DNA of 64,000 nt from positions 1 to 64,000 of the forward strand of contig JALOON010000084.1 in the NCBI GenBank assembly GCA_025454405.1, written 5' to 3'. Position numbers and translations under genes: made by a program. Shown one piece after another: positions 50,915-59,528 of the stretch (position 1 is its first letter; every line of letters starts with the position of its first letter). The notes under the pieces are model-generated. The model worked only from the letters and a program-made list of their open reading frames with translations. It was not told where the DNA came from and made no database searches. This DNA is from Oscillatoriaceae cyanobacterium Prado104 (GTDB lineage Bacteria; Cyanobacteriota; Cyanobacteriia; Cyanobacteriales; Microcoleaceae).

Positions 50915-53005
50915 TCAAGCAGGAACTCGCCAAATTTTTACAGTAGCATCCGAACTGCCGCTGACCAAAGTTTTGCCGTCTGGACTGAAAGCTACAGACA
51001 TGACTGGACCGAGATGTTCGAGAGTTTGCAGCAATTCTCCAGTGTGAAAATTCCAAATCCGAATCGTGCAGTCAGCACCGCCGCTGGCAAGAGTTTCTCC
51101 GTCGGGACTGAAGGAAAGAGAATACACGCTATCTGAATGTTGGGTAAAGGTACGCAGCAGTCTGCCATTTTCACTATTCCACAGTTTAATTGGCTGTTGG
51201 GAACCGGCAGAGGCAACTATTTTGCCATCCGGGCTAATTGCCACAGACCAAATTACCCCAACTGAAGAATCAAACCAGGATGCTAACGAAGCGAAAAACT
51301 CTGAAGGTGCAGGTCGATTGAGAGTGTGTAGCAATTCTTCTTTGCGCCAATTCCAAATTTTAATTGCACCGTCTAAACCGCCGCTAACTAAAATGCGTCC
51401 GTCTTTACTGAAAGCTAGGGAACTAACTTCCCAACCGTGTCCCCAGAGGGTTTTTTCTATTTTACTTTTATTGAGATTCCAAATATCAATTGTAGCTCCA
51501 ACAAGCGTAGTACCGATGTGACCGTTAGCGAGGGTTTGTTCGTCAGGGTTGAAAGCCAAACAGCTTGTCCGCAGTGCTACTATTGCGTTTCCCAAAGTTT
51601 GTTTGAATTGTCTGTTTGCCACATCCCACAACTTGATGCTGCCGTCAAAAAATTCGTGGTTGCTGGCACTGGCAAGAGTTTTGCTGTCGGGGCTGAAAGC
51701 TACAGCAATTACAGCGCTATTGTGTCCGTTGAAAGTATGGATTAATTCTCCTGTAGCAAGGTTCCAAAGTTTGACGGTTTTGTCGAGGCTGCCGCTAGCG
51801 ATCGTGTTTCCATTTGAACTGATAGCGACTGACCTAACAACATCTGAATGCCCTGTTAAAACCAGCAGGCATTTCCAATTAATAAGCTGTTTCCAGCTTA
51901 GCGGTTCAACCGCAGGATTTTGACAAATTACTGGCAGCCAACTAATACCGGGCAATTCTTTATTATTAGCATCTTCCAATTTTCGGCGTGCTTCCCGCAC
52001 TGCAGCATACAAAGATTTGTTGTTAGCAAATGCTGCGAGAAAGTCTTGCAAAAAAATATGTGCGGCTGTATCTGGTATGGGTTCGCGCATGACGATACTT
52101 TGGGGCAAATACAATTTGCCTAGCTGGTTGGCGATTCCCAAACCGTCGCAGGAGTTAAAAATTGCTAATTGCAGTCCTTTGTCGATCGCGCCTGTCATGG
52201 CATTGCGCAAGTCGTCAATACTTACACTCTCTGTTTTGCTAATTTCAAATTCGCCTATTTGACCCCCTGCTATGGTTGAACTGTGACCTGCAAAAAAGAA
52301 AATATGCCATCCCCGATCGTCCCGCAGGAAATTCAGTAATTCGGCTTTTGTCGGCTTGTTCAAGGATGTAATTTCTGCACCCCGTTCAGTTAGAGCGTGC
52401 AAAAATTGACGGTCTAATTCGATGTTAATTTCGTCATTATTGCCAAATACTGCTAAAATCCTTACTGCCGATTTGCGGCATTCCGATCGGGGAAAGTTTG
52501 GCGGTTTAACGGTTAAGGTGCTCAGAGCAATTTCTGAATTTTTGTAGGTATCATAAAATAAATTCCACGCAGACCAAGGCAGTCTCCGCAAATTAGCATC
52601 GTCTGTTTGCAGGATCACTCGAATTTCATCATTTGGCTGTAATTCCTGTTGCAATCCATCTAGGATTTTTCTCCAGGATTTTTCGCTGGAACTGAGCCAG
52701 CAATCGATATTAGCTGCCAGGATTTTCTCGGAGTTATCATTAAATATAATGATTTTTTCTCCTTTAGGTTTAATGCGCGATCGAGTTCGATCGCCGTTGC
52801 TTGAATCTCGATTTACCCACATTCCAAAATCCGATCGCCACTTCCTGAAAGATTCCAGCAGCTCGATATCTCCTGTGGGTGGCAGCCTGCCAAAGTCTCT
52901 TAATTTTAAGTTAAATGGCGGTTCATCTTCTCGGATTTCCAAAGTAATTGGGAATCCTCGATCGCAGCTTCCGTCCATGACGGTGAGAATGACTTGTTTT
53001 TTCAT
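50915..53005 (-). CDS. CHAT caspase-like protease fused to a WD40 propeller
   Basis: 696 residues. The N-terminal 180 residues hold an uncharacterised region. The CHAT domain (about 180-365) has the catalytic His in FFFAGHSS (H241) and Cys in IFNSCDGLG (C286), plus the usual end (AVREARRKLED). Seven WD40 repeats (about 380-696; for example VAFSPDGKTLVSGSSDATVK) close to a single propeller. CHAT peptidases are caspase relatives; in bacteria some act in abortive-infection or stress signalling. The propeller probably senses a partner. It is 26 bp downstream of an HTH-like protein gene, so one operon. Confidence 0.92.
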   Translation of the reverse strand: MKKQVILTVMDGSCDRGFPITLEIREDEPPFNLKLRDFGRLPPTGDIELLESFRKWRSDFGMWVNRDSSNGDRTRSRIKPKGEKIIIFNDNSEKILAANIDCWLSSSEKSWRKILDGLQQELQPNDEIRVILQTDDANLRRLPWSAWNLFYDTYKNSEIALSTLTVKPPNFPRSECRKSAVRILAVFGNNDEINIELDRQFLHALTERGAEITSLNKPTKAELLNFLRDDRGWHIFFFAGHSSTIAGGQIGEFEISKTESVSIDDLRNAMTGAIDKGLQLAIFNSCDGLGIANQLGKLYLPQSIVMREPIPDTAAHIFLQDFLAAFANNKSLYAAVREARRKLEDANNKELPGISWLPVICQNPAVEPLSWKQLINWKCLLVLTGHSDVVRSVAISSNGNTIASGSLDKTVKLWNLATGELIHTFNGHNSAVIAVAFSPDSKTLASASNHEFFDGSIKLWDVANRQFKQTLGNAIVALRTSCLAFNPDEQTLANGHIGTTLVGATIDIWNLNKSKIEKTLWGHGWEVSSLAFSKDGRILVSGGLDGAIKIWNWRKEELLHTLNRPAPSEFFASLASWFDSSVGVIWSVAISPDGKIVASAGSQQPIKLWNSENGRLLRTFTQHSDSVYSLSFSPDGETLASGGADCTIRIWNFHTGELLQTLEHLGPVMSVAFSPDGKTLVSGSSDATVKIWRVPA

Positions 53006-53031
53006 AAATTGGATCGCGCGTTTTTTACTGA

Positions 53032-54075
53032 TTAAAAATGTTCTGTGACGCAGGCGCTGCCGAGAACGAGTCGAACGCTAAATTTTTCTCCTGGCTCGAC
53101 ACTAAAATCTAGCAAGAGGGCGTTATCTTTACTGCCAACTTGTTTGTGATATTCCGGTACGATTTCTCCACTTTCATTTAATAGCGTTACTTGCAATCCT
53201 GCAGGCAGGTAAGCTGCATCCCCTGACGACGGATAAATCAATATTTTGATGTCGATATCTTCTGCTTGCGGTATCAGTTGGATTGCCAAATTGACCGATC
53301 GCTGTCCTCCCAATTCGATCGATTTTGCCCTTTCGACAACTTCTAAGTTTTCAGTCTGAGATGTGCGCGATCGGCTGCGCTGGTTGCGAGTCAATATCAA
53401 GGCTACTGGCTGATAACCTTCACCAAATATATTTTGATAAATTTGCCTCATATAAATTAGCACCGAACTCTGCGGGATCTCCCCTAAATCGCTAACGGTG
53501 ACTTGTAACAATCGGTCCAGGCGTTCGGCTCTGTAAAGTTGTTCTATTCGATCGTATTCCGAGCGATCGCTTTCAAAAGCCAGCAAGGTACTGCCAGCTT
53601 CTATTTTTTGTACTATCAAAGGTTTTTCTATAACTTCTCCGAGGCGCTTGACAATTGCTTGTAATTGCAAATTATCGGGATTGTCAATTTCAATTACAAT
53701 GCGCCACCAAACTTTTTCGGTTTCTCTCGGGTGTCTGTCGGATTGTTTTCGGAACCCTCTTGCCGCCAGTTCCTGGGGAATGTCGATCGATTCAATATCC
53801 ACAGATGAATCGTAATTTAGCAGGACTTTGAGGTATTTATAAAGGCGATCGGATAACTCATTTCTGGTTTGACCGTAATTTTTTCCGTAAATTTTGGCAA
53901 TTTCCGATGCTTTTTTACCTGCAAGTATGCCGTGCAAATTGTCTCGATCGTTGGGTGTAATATTTTCAGGTTTTTCTGTTTGCTTGTAAATTCTTTTGGC
54001 TTGGCCTAGAGCTTTGTAGAGGTCTTCTAATTTCCAGTTGGTTTCTGCTATTTCTCTCAGTGTTTGTCGGTCCAT
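53032..54075 (-). CDS. HTH-like protein with DUF1822-like C-terminus
   Basis: 347 residues from ATG 54075. The first 95 residues (MDRQTLREIAETNWKLEDLY; ASEIAKIYGKNYGQTRNELSD) look like the helix-turn-helix domain found in cyanobacterial WD40/NACHT/CHAT-associated proteins. The middle is mixed alpha/beta. The end, VEPGEKFSVRLVLGSACVTE, resembles the tail of DUF1822 proteins, which in many cyanobacteria sit beside CHAT genes and sigma factors. Probably the regulator or adaptor of the CHAT protein immediately downstream. Confidence 0.8.
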   Translation of the reverse strand: MDRQTLREIAETNWKLEDLYKALGQAKRIYKQTEKPENITPNDRDNLHGILAGKKASEIAKIYGKNYGQTRNELSDRLYKYLKVLLNYDSSVDIESIDIPQELAARGFRKQSDRHPRETEKVWWRIVIEIDNPDNLQLQAIVKRLGEVIEKPLIVQKIEAGSTLLAFESDRSEYDRIEQLYRAERLDRLLQVTVSDLGEIPQSSVLIYMRQIYQNIFGEGYQPVALILTRNQRSRSRTSQTENLEVVERAKSIELGGQRSVNLAIQLIPQAEDIDIKILIYPSSGDAAYLPAGLQVTLLNESGEIVPEYHKQVGSKDNALLLDFSVEPGEKFSVRLVLGSACVTEHF

Positions 54076-54117
54076 ATCAGCGAGTTAGTAAAAAAAATGG
54101 GCGAACTTTATAAAAAG

Positions 54118-54133
54118 TATGACACTTGTCATA
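54118..54133. promoter_or_regulatory. 16-bp palindrome, candidate operator
   Basis: TATGACACTTGTCATA is a perfect 7+2+7 inverted repeat 43 bp upstream of the CHAT-locus operon start and 77 bp before the divergent secreted-peptide gene. AGTCATATC just beyond may be an additional half-site. Which protein binds is unknown. Confidence 0.5.
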
Positions 54134-54209
54134 TTCAGTCATATCGATTGTAAAATCTGTTTCTCCCTAATCTGGCGATCGCAAATTGAGTTAACTTGGA
54201 GACACGACA

Positions 54210-54401
54210 ATGAATAGCAAAGTCTGTTCGAGTATCCTGCTCTTAACGATCGCGATCGCCCTTTGCGAGTTAAGTGTGACACCCGCAAAACAGCGCGGTA
54301 GTTCAACTGCTGGCACAACCAAGATTGAGACACCAATGACAAATATGATATCTCAAAGAATTTGCACGGACAAGTACGGCAATCAATATCCTTGCCCTTA
54401 A
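54210..54401 (+). CDS. Small secreted peptide
   Basis: 63 residues from ATG 54210, with TTGGAGA as a ribosome site. A signal peptide (MNSKVCSSILLLTIAIALCE) is followed by a 35-residue Ser/Thr-rich mature part ending CTDKYGNQYPCP with two Cys. It is divergent from the CHAT operon and convergent with the HTH-TPR gene. No family recognised. It could be a signal, a bacteriocin-like peptide or an ordinary envelope peptide. Confidence 0.55.
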   Translation: MNSKVCSSILLLTIAIALCELSVTPAKQRGSSTAGTTKIETPMTNMISQRICTDKYGNQYPCP

Positions 54402-54455
54402 TTTCTAGCTGAGAATCTGGAGAAAGGGTTGTGGGGCTTTCCCGGAAAATCGCCT

Positions 54456-55433
54456 TTACTCCAGACGCTGCCTTGCCTTGCCGATCCAAATATCTTCATC
54501 TCGTTCGTCGGAACTACCATAGGCGAGGCAGTTTTTCCAAGCTGCTATTGCTTCTGCTTTCTTCCCAAGATTTTCTAGCACTTCTGCCATGATGCCGTAA
54601 GTTAAACCCCGATCGCTCTCTAGTTTAACAGCCTCTTGCAGCTTTCCTAAAGCTTCCTTCCAGCGTCCTTGTTCCTTCCACGCCCAAGCTAAATAAATCA
54701 ACAATGACGATTTTACTCTCGCTATCGATTCTGCTATCCGATCGTCCTCAACTTGTTCTTTTTCGTTTTCAATTAGATTCAAACCGACATGGCTTCTTTC
54801 AATTGCTTTTGTCCAGTTTTTATATTCAGTGACGTACAAGCGAGCCAATTTACAGTAAGCAGCCGCAAAGCCGCGAAATGCTGCTTCTCGATACAGTTCG
54901 ATCGCCCCATCATATTTTTCTGCATCTTCATAAATTAATGCGAGATTGTAGTAACTTGCTGCATTATCTGGATTGAGTTCGATCGCTAGCTCGAACTGTT
55001 TTCTCGCTTCAACTAAGTCGCTCGCTAATTTTAATTCAAAACCGAGATTGTTAGCCTCGATCGCTCCATTGTTTACCTTAATATTCTGCTCTGGCAGTGC
55101 TGGATTTTCGCTTGCAGCTAGCGCCGTTAACTCTGTTTCTTTAACTTCACCAGGTTCGGCTATCTCTTGCCAATTTAGTTCTAAAATTTCACAGTATGCT
55201 TTAAAAATATCTGAGTCAACTTTGCGGGTGCCGTATAAAAAAAATTTCCAGCTTTCATGGCTTACTCCGGGATAAAAATACTCTGCTTTTTCTGGCAAAT
55301 TCGGATCGAGAATCTTGCTGGCTTTGCGCAGCACTTCCTGACTCTCTACAATCCATTTTTTCCGTTCTCTCGCTTCCTTTAAGATTGGTTTAGCTGACTC
55401 GCGAGTTTTAAGTTTTGTTCTCCTACAGCTCAT
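54456..55433 (-). CDS. HTH-TPR protein
   Basis: The ATG at 55433 (MSCRRTKLKTRESAKPILKE) is chosen because it aligns with the start of the neighbouring paralogue; a longer frame from 55490 is not supported. About 325 residues. The N-terminal 90 residues (ILKEARERKKWIVESQEVLR; ESWKFFLYGTRKVDSDIFKA) are an XRE-like fold common at the head of cyanobacterial signalling proteins. TPR units follow (ARKQFELAIELNPDNAASYY; NLALIYEDAEKYDGAIELYR). Probably an adaptor or regulator. Confidence 0.85.
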   Translation of the reverse strand: MSCRRTKLKTRESAKPILKEARERKKWIVESQEVLRKASKILDPNLPEKAEYFYPGVSHESWKFFLYGTRKVDSDIFKAYCEILELNWQEIAEPGEVKETELTALAASENPALPEQNIKVNNGAIEANNLGFELKLASDLVEARKQFELAIELNPDNAASYYNLALIYEDAEKYDGAIELYREAAFRGFAAAYCKLARLYVTEYKNWTKAIERSHVGLNLIENEKEQVEDDRIAESIARVKSSLLIYLAWAWKEQGRWKEALGKLQEAVKLESDRGLTYGIMAEVLENLGKKAEAIAAWKNCLAYGSSDERDEDIWIGKARQRLE

Positions 55434-55462
55434 TGTTTTTATTTTCAATATATTCAGAAATT

Positions 55463-55750
55463 TCACGGTATTTCGGCAATTTCTTGCCAATTGAGTTCTA
55501 AAACCTCACAGTACGCTTGAAAAATCTCTGTATCAATTTTGCGCATTCCGTATAGAAAAAATTTCCAGCTTGCATTCGTTATCCCTGGATGGAAAGCATC
55601 TCCTCTGTCTTCCCAGTTCGGATCGAGAAGCTTGCTGGCTTTGCGCAGCGGTTCCCGACTGTCTACAGCCCACCCCTGTCGGTTTCTCGCTTCCTTAAGG
55701 ATTTGTTTGGCAGAATCGCGAGTTTTGAGCCTAGGAATTATACAGCTCAT
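55463..55750 (-). CDS. Stand-alone HTH-like domain protein
   Basis: 95 residues from ATG 55750. Nearly the same domain as the N-terminus of the next gene: LKTRDSAKQILKEARNRQGW; ASWKFFLYGMRKIDTEIFQA; YCEVLELNWQEIAE. No TPR part. The two genes are 29 bp apart on the same strand, and both begin MSC. Probably a duplication; it could act by competing with the HTH-TPR protein. Confidence 0.8.
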   Translation of the reverse strand: MSCIIPRLKTRDSAKQILKEARNRQGWAVDSREPLRKASKLLDPNWEDRGDAFHPGITNASWKFFLYGMRKIDTEIFQAYCEVLELNWQEIAEIP

Positions 55751-55979
55751 TGTTTTTATTGTCAAGATCTAGTTCGATCGGCAAAAACGAGAATTTTAGC
55801 GATCTTAACAGATCTAGCGATCGATCTGAGCAGCCTGCCATCGTAAATACATCAACAAATTGAGCGATCGAGATTTTTTTTGCAAGCGATCTCGTTACGA
55901 CAATTCTAATTCATTTCTAGCAATTCATCTCAAAATTTGCAAGGCATTACATGAGTTTGTGTTTACTAGGAGAACTAAT

Positions 55980-56672
55980 ATGGATACCTTACTCAACTTG
56001 AAATCAGCACTTCAATCCTATTCCGATCGCACTCCGGTTGACGAAAACTTGCGCGAACTAATTATCCAAGTTTGTTCGCACCCCCGCGGTAGTTGGTCGC
56101 GCAGCAAATCGATGAATCGCTTGTTGATGGCAGTACAGCGCTTGCCAAAATTATCAAGAAGTTCTCATCCCGATTATTGGGATGCCTTTAGTATAACTTG
56201 GGAATGGCTGGACAAAAACCTGCACAATTTCTCTCCCAAGAGTTCTCCCCTGCGAGATAGTTTCGTAACCTGGATTAATAGCTTTCTCCGGTATCGCATC
56301 AAAGATTTATATACTAAAAGGAATTCGCATTTAACTTACCTGGGAGATACAGAATACGACGAGATTCCCGGTTGTTTTAGCGGTTTTAATTCGGCGATCG
56401 AACAACTTGAAGCTGAGGAAAAGAAAAGTTGGGCGCGGGAGATCGAGCAATACATCGAGCGCGATCCGGAAGCAGAATTGCAGGGCTGCCATCCTCGCAA
56501 CCGTCCCGACTGTAACAGTCAAATTCTTGCTCAAAAATTGTTCTTGCAACCTGCACCTGAAAAAATGACTGCGCTCGCCAGACAGTTAAATATTAGCGCG
56601 CAGACTATCGATTCTTTTTGGCGCAGGAAAGGACGGCTAAAAGTGGAATCGATCGCCCGCAAATTGCTGTAA
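55980..56672 (+). CDS. Sigma-70-family-like factor, cyanobacterial type
   Basis: The ATG at 55980 (MDTLLNLKSALQSYSDRTPV) is chosen over 55860; 230 residues. Typical stretches: RSKSMNRLLMAVQRLPKLSR, SSHPDYWDAFSITWEWLDKN, FVTWINSFLRYRIKDLYTKR, and a C-terminal HTH-like region (MTALARQLNISAQTIDSFWR). This group of sigma-like proteins is usually found near DUF1822 and CHAT genes in cyanobacteria. It is divergent from the HTH genes. Confidence 0.8.
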   Translation: MDTLLNLKSALQSYSDRTPVDENLRELIIQVCSHPRGSWSRSKSMNRLLMAVQRLPKLSRSSHPDYWDAFSITWEWLDKNLHNFSPKSSPLRDSFVTWINSFLRYRIKDLYTKRNSHLTYLGDTEYDEIPGCFSGFNSAIEQLEAEEKKSWAREIEQYIERDPEAELQGCHPRNRPDCNSQILAQKLFLQPAPEKMTALARQLNISAQTIDSFWRRKGRLKVESIARKLL

Positions 56673-56923
56673 AAAGCTCCAAAACTGAGATTTGAGATTT
56701 TAAATTTGAGATTCTAAATTTGAGATTTAGGATTTGAGATTTAGAATTTGAAATTTTAGTGCCTCTGTAGGTTGGGTTGAACGCAGAGAAACCCAACACC
56801 ATAGTATAGTTAATGTTGGGTAAAGCGAAACGGAGGGTTCATTCTGCAACCCAACCTACGTATATTGTCAACGATCGAGCTGTATTGCGCTAGCCTAGAA
56901 GTATATCCGCAAACGGGGGATTT
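56673..56923. repeat. GAGATTT repeats and a 93-bp TIR element
   Basis: 56690-56758 is a GAGATTTAGAATT-type heptamer array. 56767-56859 is a foldback: GTAGGTTGGGTTG (56767-56779) pairs with CAACCCAACCTAC (56847-56859), with no ORF between them. A common cyanobacterial palindrome. Confidence 0.85.
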
Positions 56924-58315
56924 ATGCTCCACTTGACATTTACTCAACGGCGAGGCTCCGATCGCGGGCGATCGAACGCTAAAATCAGTAAAACCCAAAT
57001 ACTCGCTGCTGTAAATACTTGGCTGTCGATCGGTCTGCTGTTATCTGTGACTGCTTGCGCCAACAGCCCCAACAGCAAGGCACTAGAAGAATCTTTTGCA
57101 GCAGATCCCAGATTGCAAGAAACACCGCTGCCCGTCCCCGTTCCTCCCCCCGCGACGGCAGTTGATAATAGCACAACTGTCAAACTACCTGCCGATTTCC
57201 CGACGGAGATTCCCCTGTATCCTAACGCTCAGTTGCTCGCAGTCGATCGACCTGATGGCTCATCCGAAAAGAATGTCCGACTGCGCTGGGAGACTAAAGA
57301 TCCGGTGAATTCAATTCAAAACTTTTACGCCACAGAATTTGCGCGGCGCAACTGGGAAATCACCAGCACTCCCGCAACAGAAAGCCAAGGTTCTTTAGTT
57401 GCCAAGCGCGATAATTTGCGCGTTTCCGTATCGCTTTCTCCTACTCAAAAAGTCGGAAGTCCTACAGAATTTGGCATCGAATACGGCAATAATAATGAAG
57501 AAGTTGCTGCCAGCCCGCAACCCAACAATTCCGCATCTAGCCCATCTCCAAGTCCGCTACCAAATGCGCCTAATTCAGGTGAAACTTCAGCAACACCATC
57601 ACCATCGGCGAAAGCGGAAACCGCTGAAGAAAACAGCCAAATTCCCCAACAATTGCAGGAGTACGCGGCAGATTTAGCTCAGTTGGGAGTGCTGAAAGTG
57701 CGATCGAAACCCGGTGCCGATTTGGAAGCAGCCAGTACCTTGCCCGAACCGAACAAAGCGATTACCCGCCGCGAATATGCCCGCTGGTTAGTAGCTGCTA
57801 ACAATCAGATTTTTGCCAGCCGCCAAGCCAAACAAATTCGATTGGCAACAGAATCTAGCGAACCTGCTTTTTCCGACGTAACGAAAACCGATCCTGATTT
57901 TCCTGCAATTCAAGGTTTGGCAGAAGCAGGTTTAATTCCGAGTTCGCTTTCGGGACAAACTAAAGATGTCAAATTTCGCCCGGATGCGCCTTTAACTCGG
58001 GAGACAATGATTTTCTGGAAAATACCTTTAGATACCCGTCAAATTTTACCTGCTGCTAACATTGAAGCTGTCAAAGATAAATGGGGTTTTCAAGATGCGT
58101 CGAAGATTGACTCGCAGGCATCGCGGGCAATTTTAGCCGATTTTAATAATGGAGACTTGGCAAATATTCGCCGAGTTTTTGGTTTTACTACTTTGTTTCA
58201 GCCCAAGAAATCTGTCACCCGTGCCGAAGCTGCTGCAAGTTTGTGGTATTTCGGCGTTCAAGGTGAAGGATTGTCAGCTCGAGATGCCCAAGAAGCTAAG
58301 TCTCAAACTAATTAG
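56924..58315 (+). CDS. SLH-domain lipoprotein-like protein
   Basis: 463 residues. A lipobox-like segment (LLLSVTACANSP, Cys47) follows a long basic N-terminus. Residues about 85-165 form a small beta domain (FPTEIPLYPNAQLLAVDRPD; NFYATEFARRNWEI). A Ser/Pro linker (SASSPSPSPLPNAPNSGETS) leads to S-layer-homology-type segments (ITRREYARWLVAANNQIFAS; FSDVTKTDPDFPAIQGLAEA). Such proteins tether the outer membrane to peptidoglycan. The stop codon TAG lies inside the left TIR of the next element. Confidence 0.88.
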   Translation: MLHLTFTQRRGSDRGRSNAKISKTQILAAVNTWLSIGLLLSVTACANSPNSKALEESFAADPRLQETPLPVPVPPPATAVDNSTTVKLPADFPTEIPLYPNAQLLAVDRPDGSSEKNVRLRWETKDPVNSIQNFYATEFARRNWEITSTPATESQGSLVAKRDNLRVSVSLSPTQKVGSPTEFGIEYGNNNEEVAASPQPNNSASSPSPSPLPNAPNSGETSATPSPSAKAETAEENSQIPQQLQEYAADLAQLGVLKVRSKPGADLEAASTLPEPNKAITRREYARWLVAANNQIFASRQAKQIRLATESSEPAFSDVTKTDPDFPAIQGLAEAGLIPSSLSGQTKDVKFRPDAPLTRETMIFWKIPLDTRQILPAANIEAVKDKWGFQDASKIDSQASRAILADFNNGDLANIRRVFGFTTLFQPKKSVTRAEAAASLWYFGVQGEGLSARDAQEAKSQTN

Positions 58316-58506
58316 GGCTTGCTGAATAAGTCTTTTGGTGAGGGGGGAATAGGGCATTGGGCGAAGCGAAGCGGAGGGATTGGGCATTGGGCATAGGGCA
58401 TAGTTTTTCTCATCTCTATGCGATAGTCCCGCACTAAATCGATCGCAAAAGGCTCAAAACCCTTGCTCTCGGGGGCTGAGAGTTTTATTCAGCAAACCCT
58501 AATTAG
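58308..58506. mobile_element. 199-bp MITE-like element overlapping a stop codon
   Basis: 22-bp TIRs at 58308-58329 and 58485-58506 match at 21 of 22 positions; each carries CTAATTAG at its outer end and TGCTGAATAA or its complement inside. The interior is non-coding, with GGGCATTGGGC repeats. The preceding stop codon (58313-58315) lies in the left TIR. Confidence 0.8.
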
Positions 58507-58625
58507 TAGGGTGTATTTTCTTGGGTGTTTCCTCTGAATTTAGATCCCCCTAAATCCCCCTTAAAAAGGGGTACTTTGAGATTTTTTTGAAAAAATTGGC
58601 AATCTCGTCATTGATAATCGATTCT

Positions 58626-59357
58626 TTAACGAGATGCTAAAATTAAACCGTACCATTTATCTATTGGCACTTGTTTTCTCACTTTAAATCCCAAACTTTC
58701 GACAACTTGTTTTGCCGACTCGTGAGAGTGACCGAGCCATAAATGATATTCTAAAGAAAGGTGTTGCACGCACTGCCAAATATCCCGATCTTCAAACAGC
58801 AACCATTCGGCACCTTCACAATCTACTTTAGCTAAATCGGCGCTGCCACCGAGACGTTCGATCGCCCTCTGCAGCGATACCATCGGAATGCTGCCGCTTT
58901 TGCTAACACTCGATCGAGTTTTTCCCGATACTTCCCCAATGTCGAGCATTACTTTGCCATCTGTTGCCCCTACAGCTTGCATGAAATAGGTAAAATTTGC
59001 TATTTGAGACTGGTTTTTGAGATAAACTTCGAGGTGAGGATTGGGTTCGTAAGCATGAATCATTGCTGCGGGAAATCTATTGCGGGCAGCGATCGGAAAT
59101 AAACCGACATTTGCCCCAACATCAATAATCTTCATCAAAGACGGCGGTAATTGTTCCACTCCGTAACAGTCATCAAGCAGCACTTCGATAAATTCACCAT
59201 CCATGCCTCTTTCTACAGGCAAATTTAACGCTCGGCGTTGGTCTCGAACGATCGCACTTGCGGGCAAATTAAAATTAGCCACTCGATCGAACTTAATTCC
59301 CAATCTCCGAGCCCGAATTTTTCGTTGCAACAGTCGGACAACCTTAGCAAACAGCAT
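58626..59357 (-). CDS. FkbM-family methyltransferase
   Basis: 243 residues. The SAM motif is IIDVGANVGLFPIAA; then HAYEPNPHLEVYLKNQSQIA, VSLQRAIERLGGSADLAKVD and CEGAEWLLFE, typical of FkbM. O-methylates a sugar or other small substrate; the substrate is unknown. Monocistronic, downstream of repeat DNA. Confidence 0.93.
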   Translation of the reverse strand: MLFAKVVRLLQRKIRARRLGIKFDRVANFNLPASAIVRDQRRALNLPVERGMDGEFIEVLLDDCYGVEQLPPSLMKIIDVGANVGLFPIAARNRFPAAMIHAYEPNPHLEVYLKNQSQIANFTYFMQAVGATDGKVMLDIGEVSGKTRSSVSKSGSIPMVSLQRAIERLGGSADLAKVDCEGAEWLLFEDRDIWQCVQHLSLEYHLWLGHSHESAKQVVESLGFKVRKQVPIDKWYGLILASR

Positions 59358-59528
59358 AATAAAAAATTACCAAAAATTAAGGATATCGCAGTCTGAAAAA
59401 CGGCACTATCAACTATCAACTATCTCTCTGCGACCTCTGCGCTCTGGAGCGGTAAAAAGATCTAGCTCGCAAATGAAATAAAATTATTATTTGTATCTTA
59501 ACCGACACTCACCAAGGCAAAATAACAA

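Noticed and set aside
53032..54075. Calling this a full DUF1822 protein
   Set aside because: Only the C-terminal stretch resembles DUF1822; the N-terminus is HTH-like, so the family name was not used as the main call.
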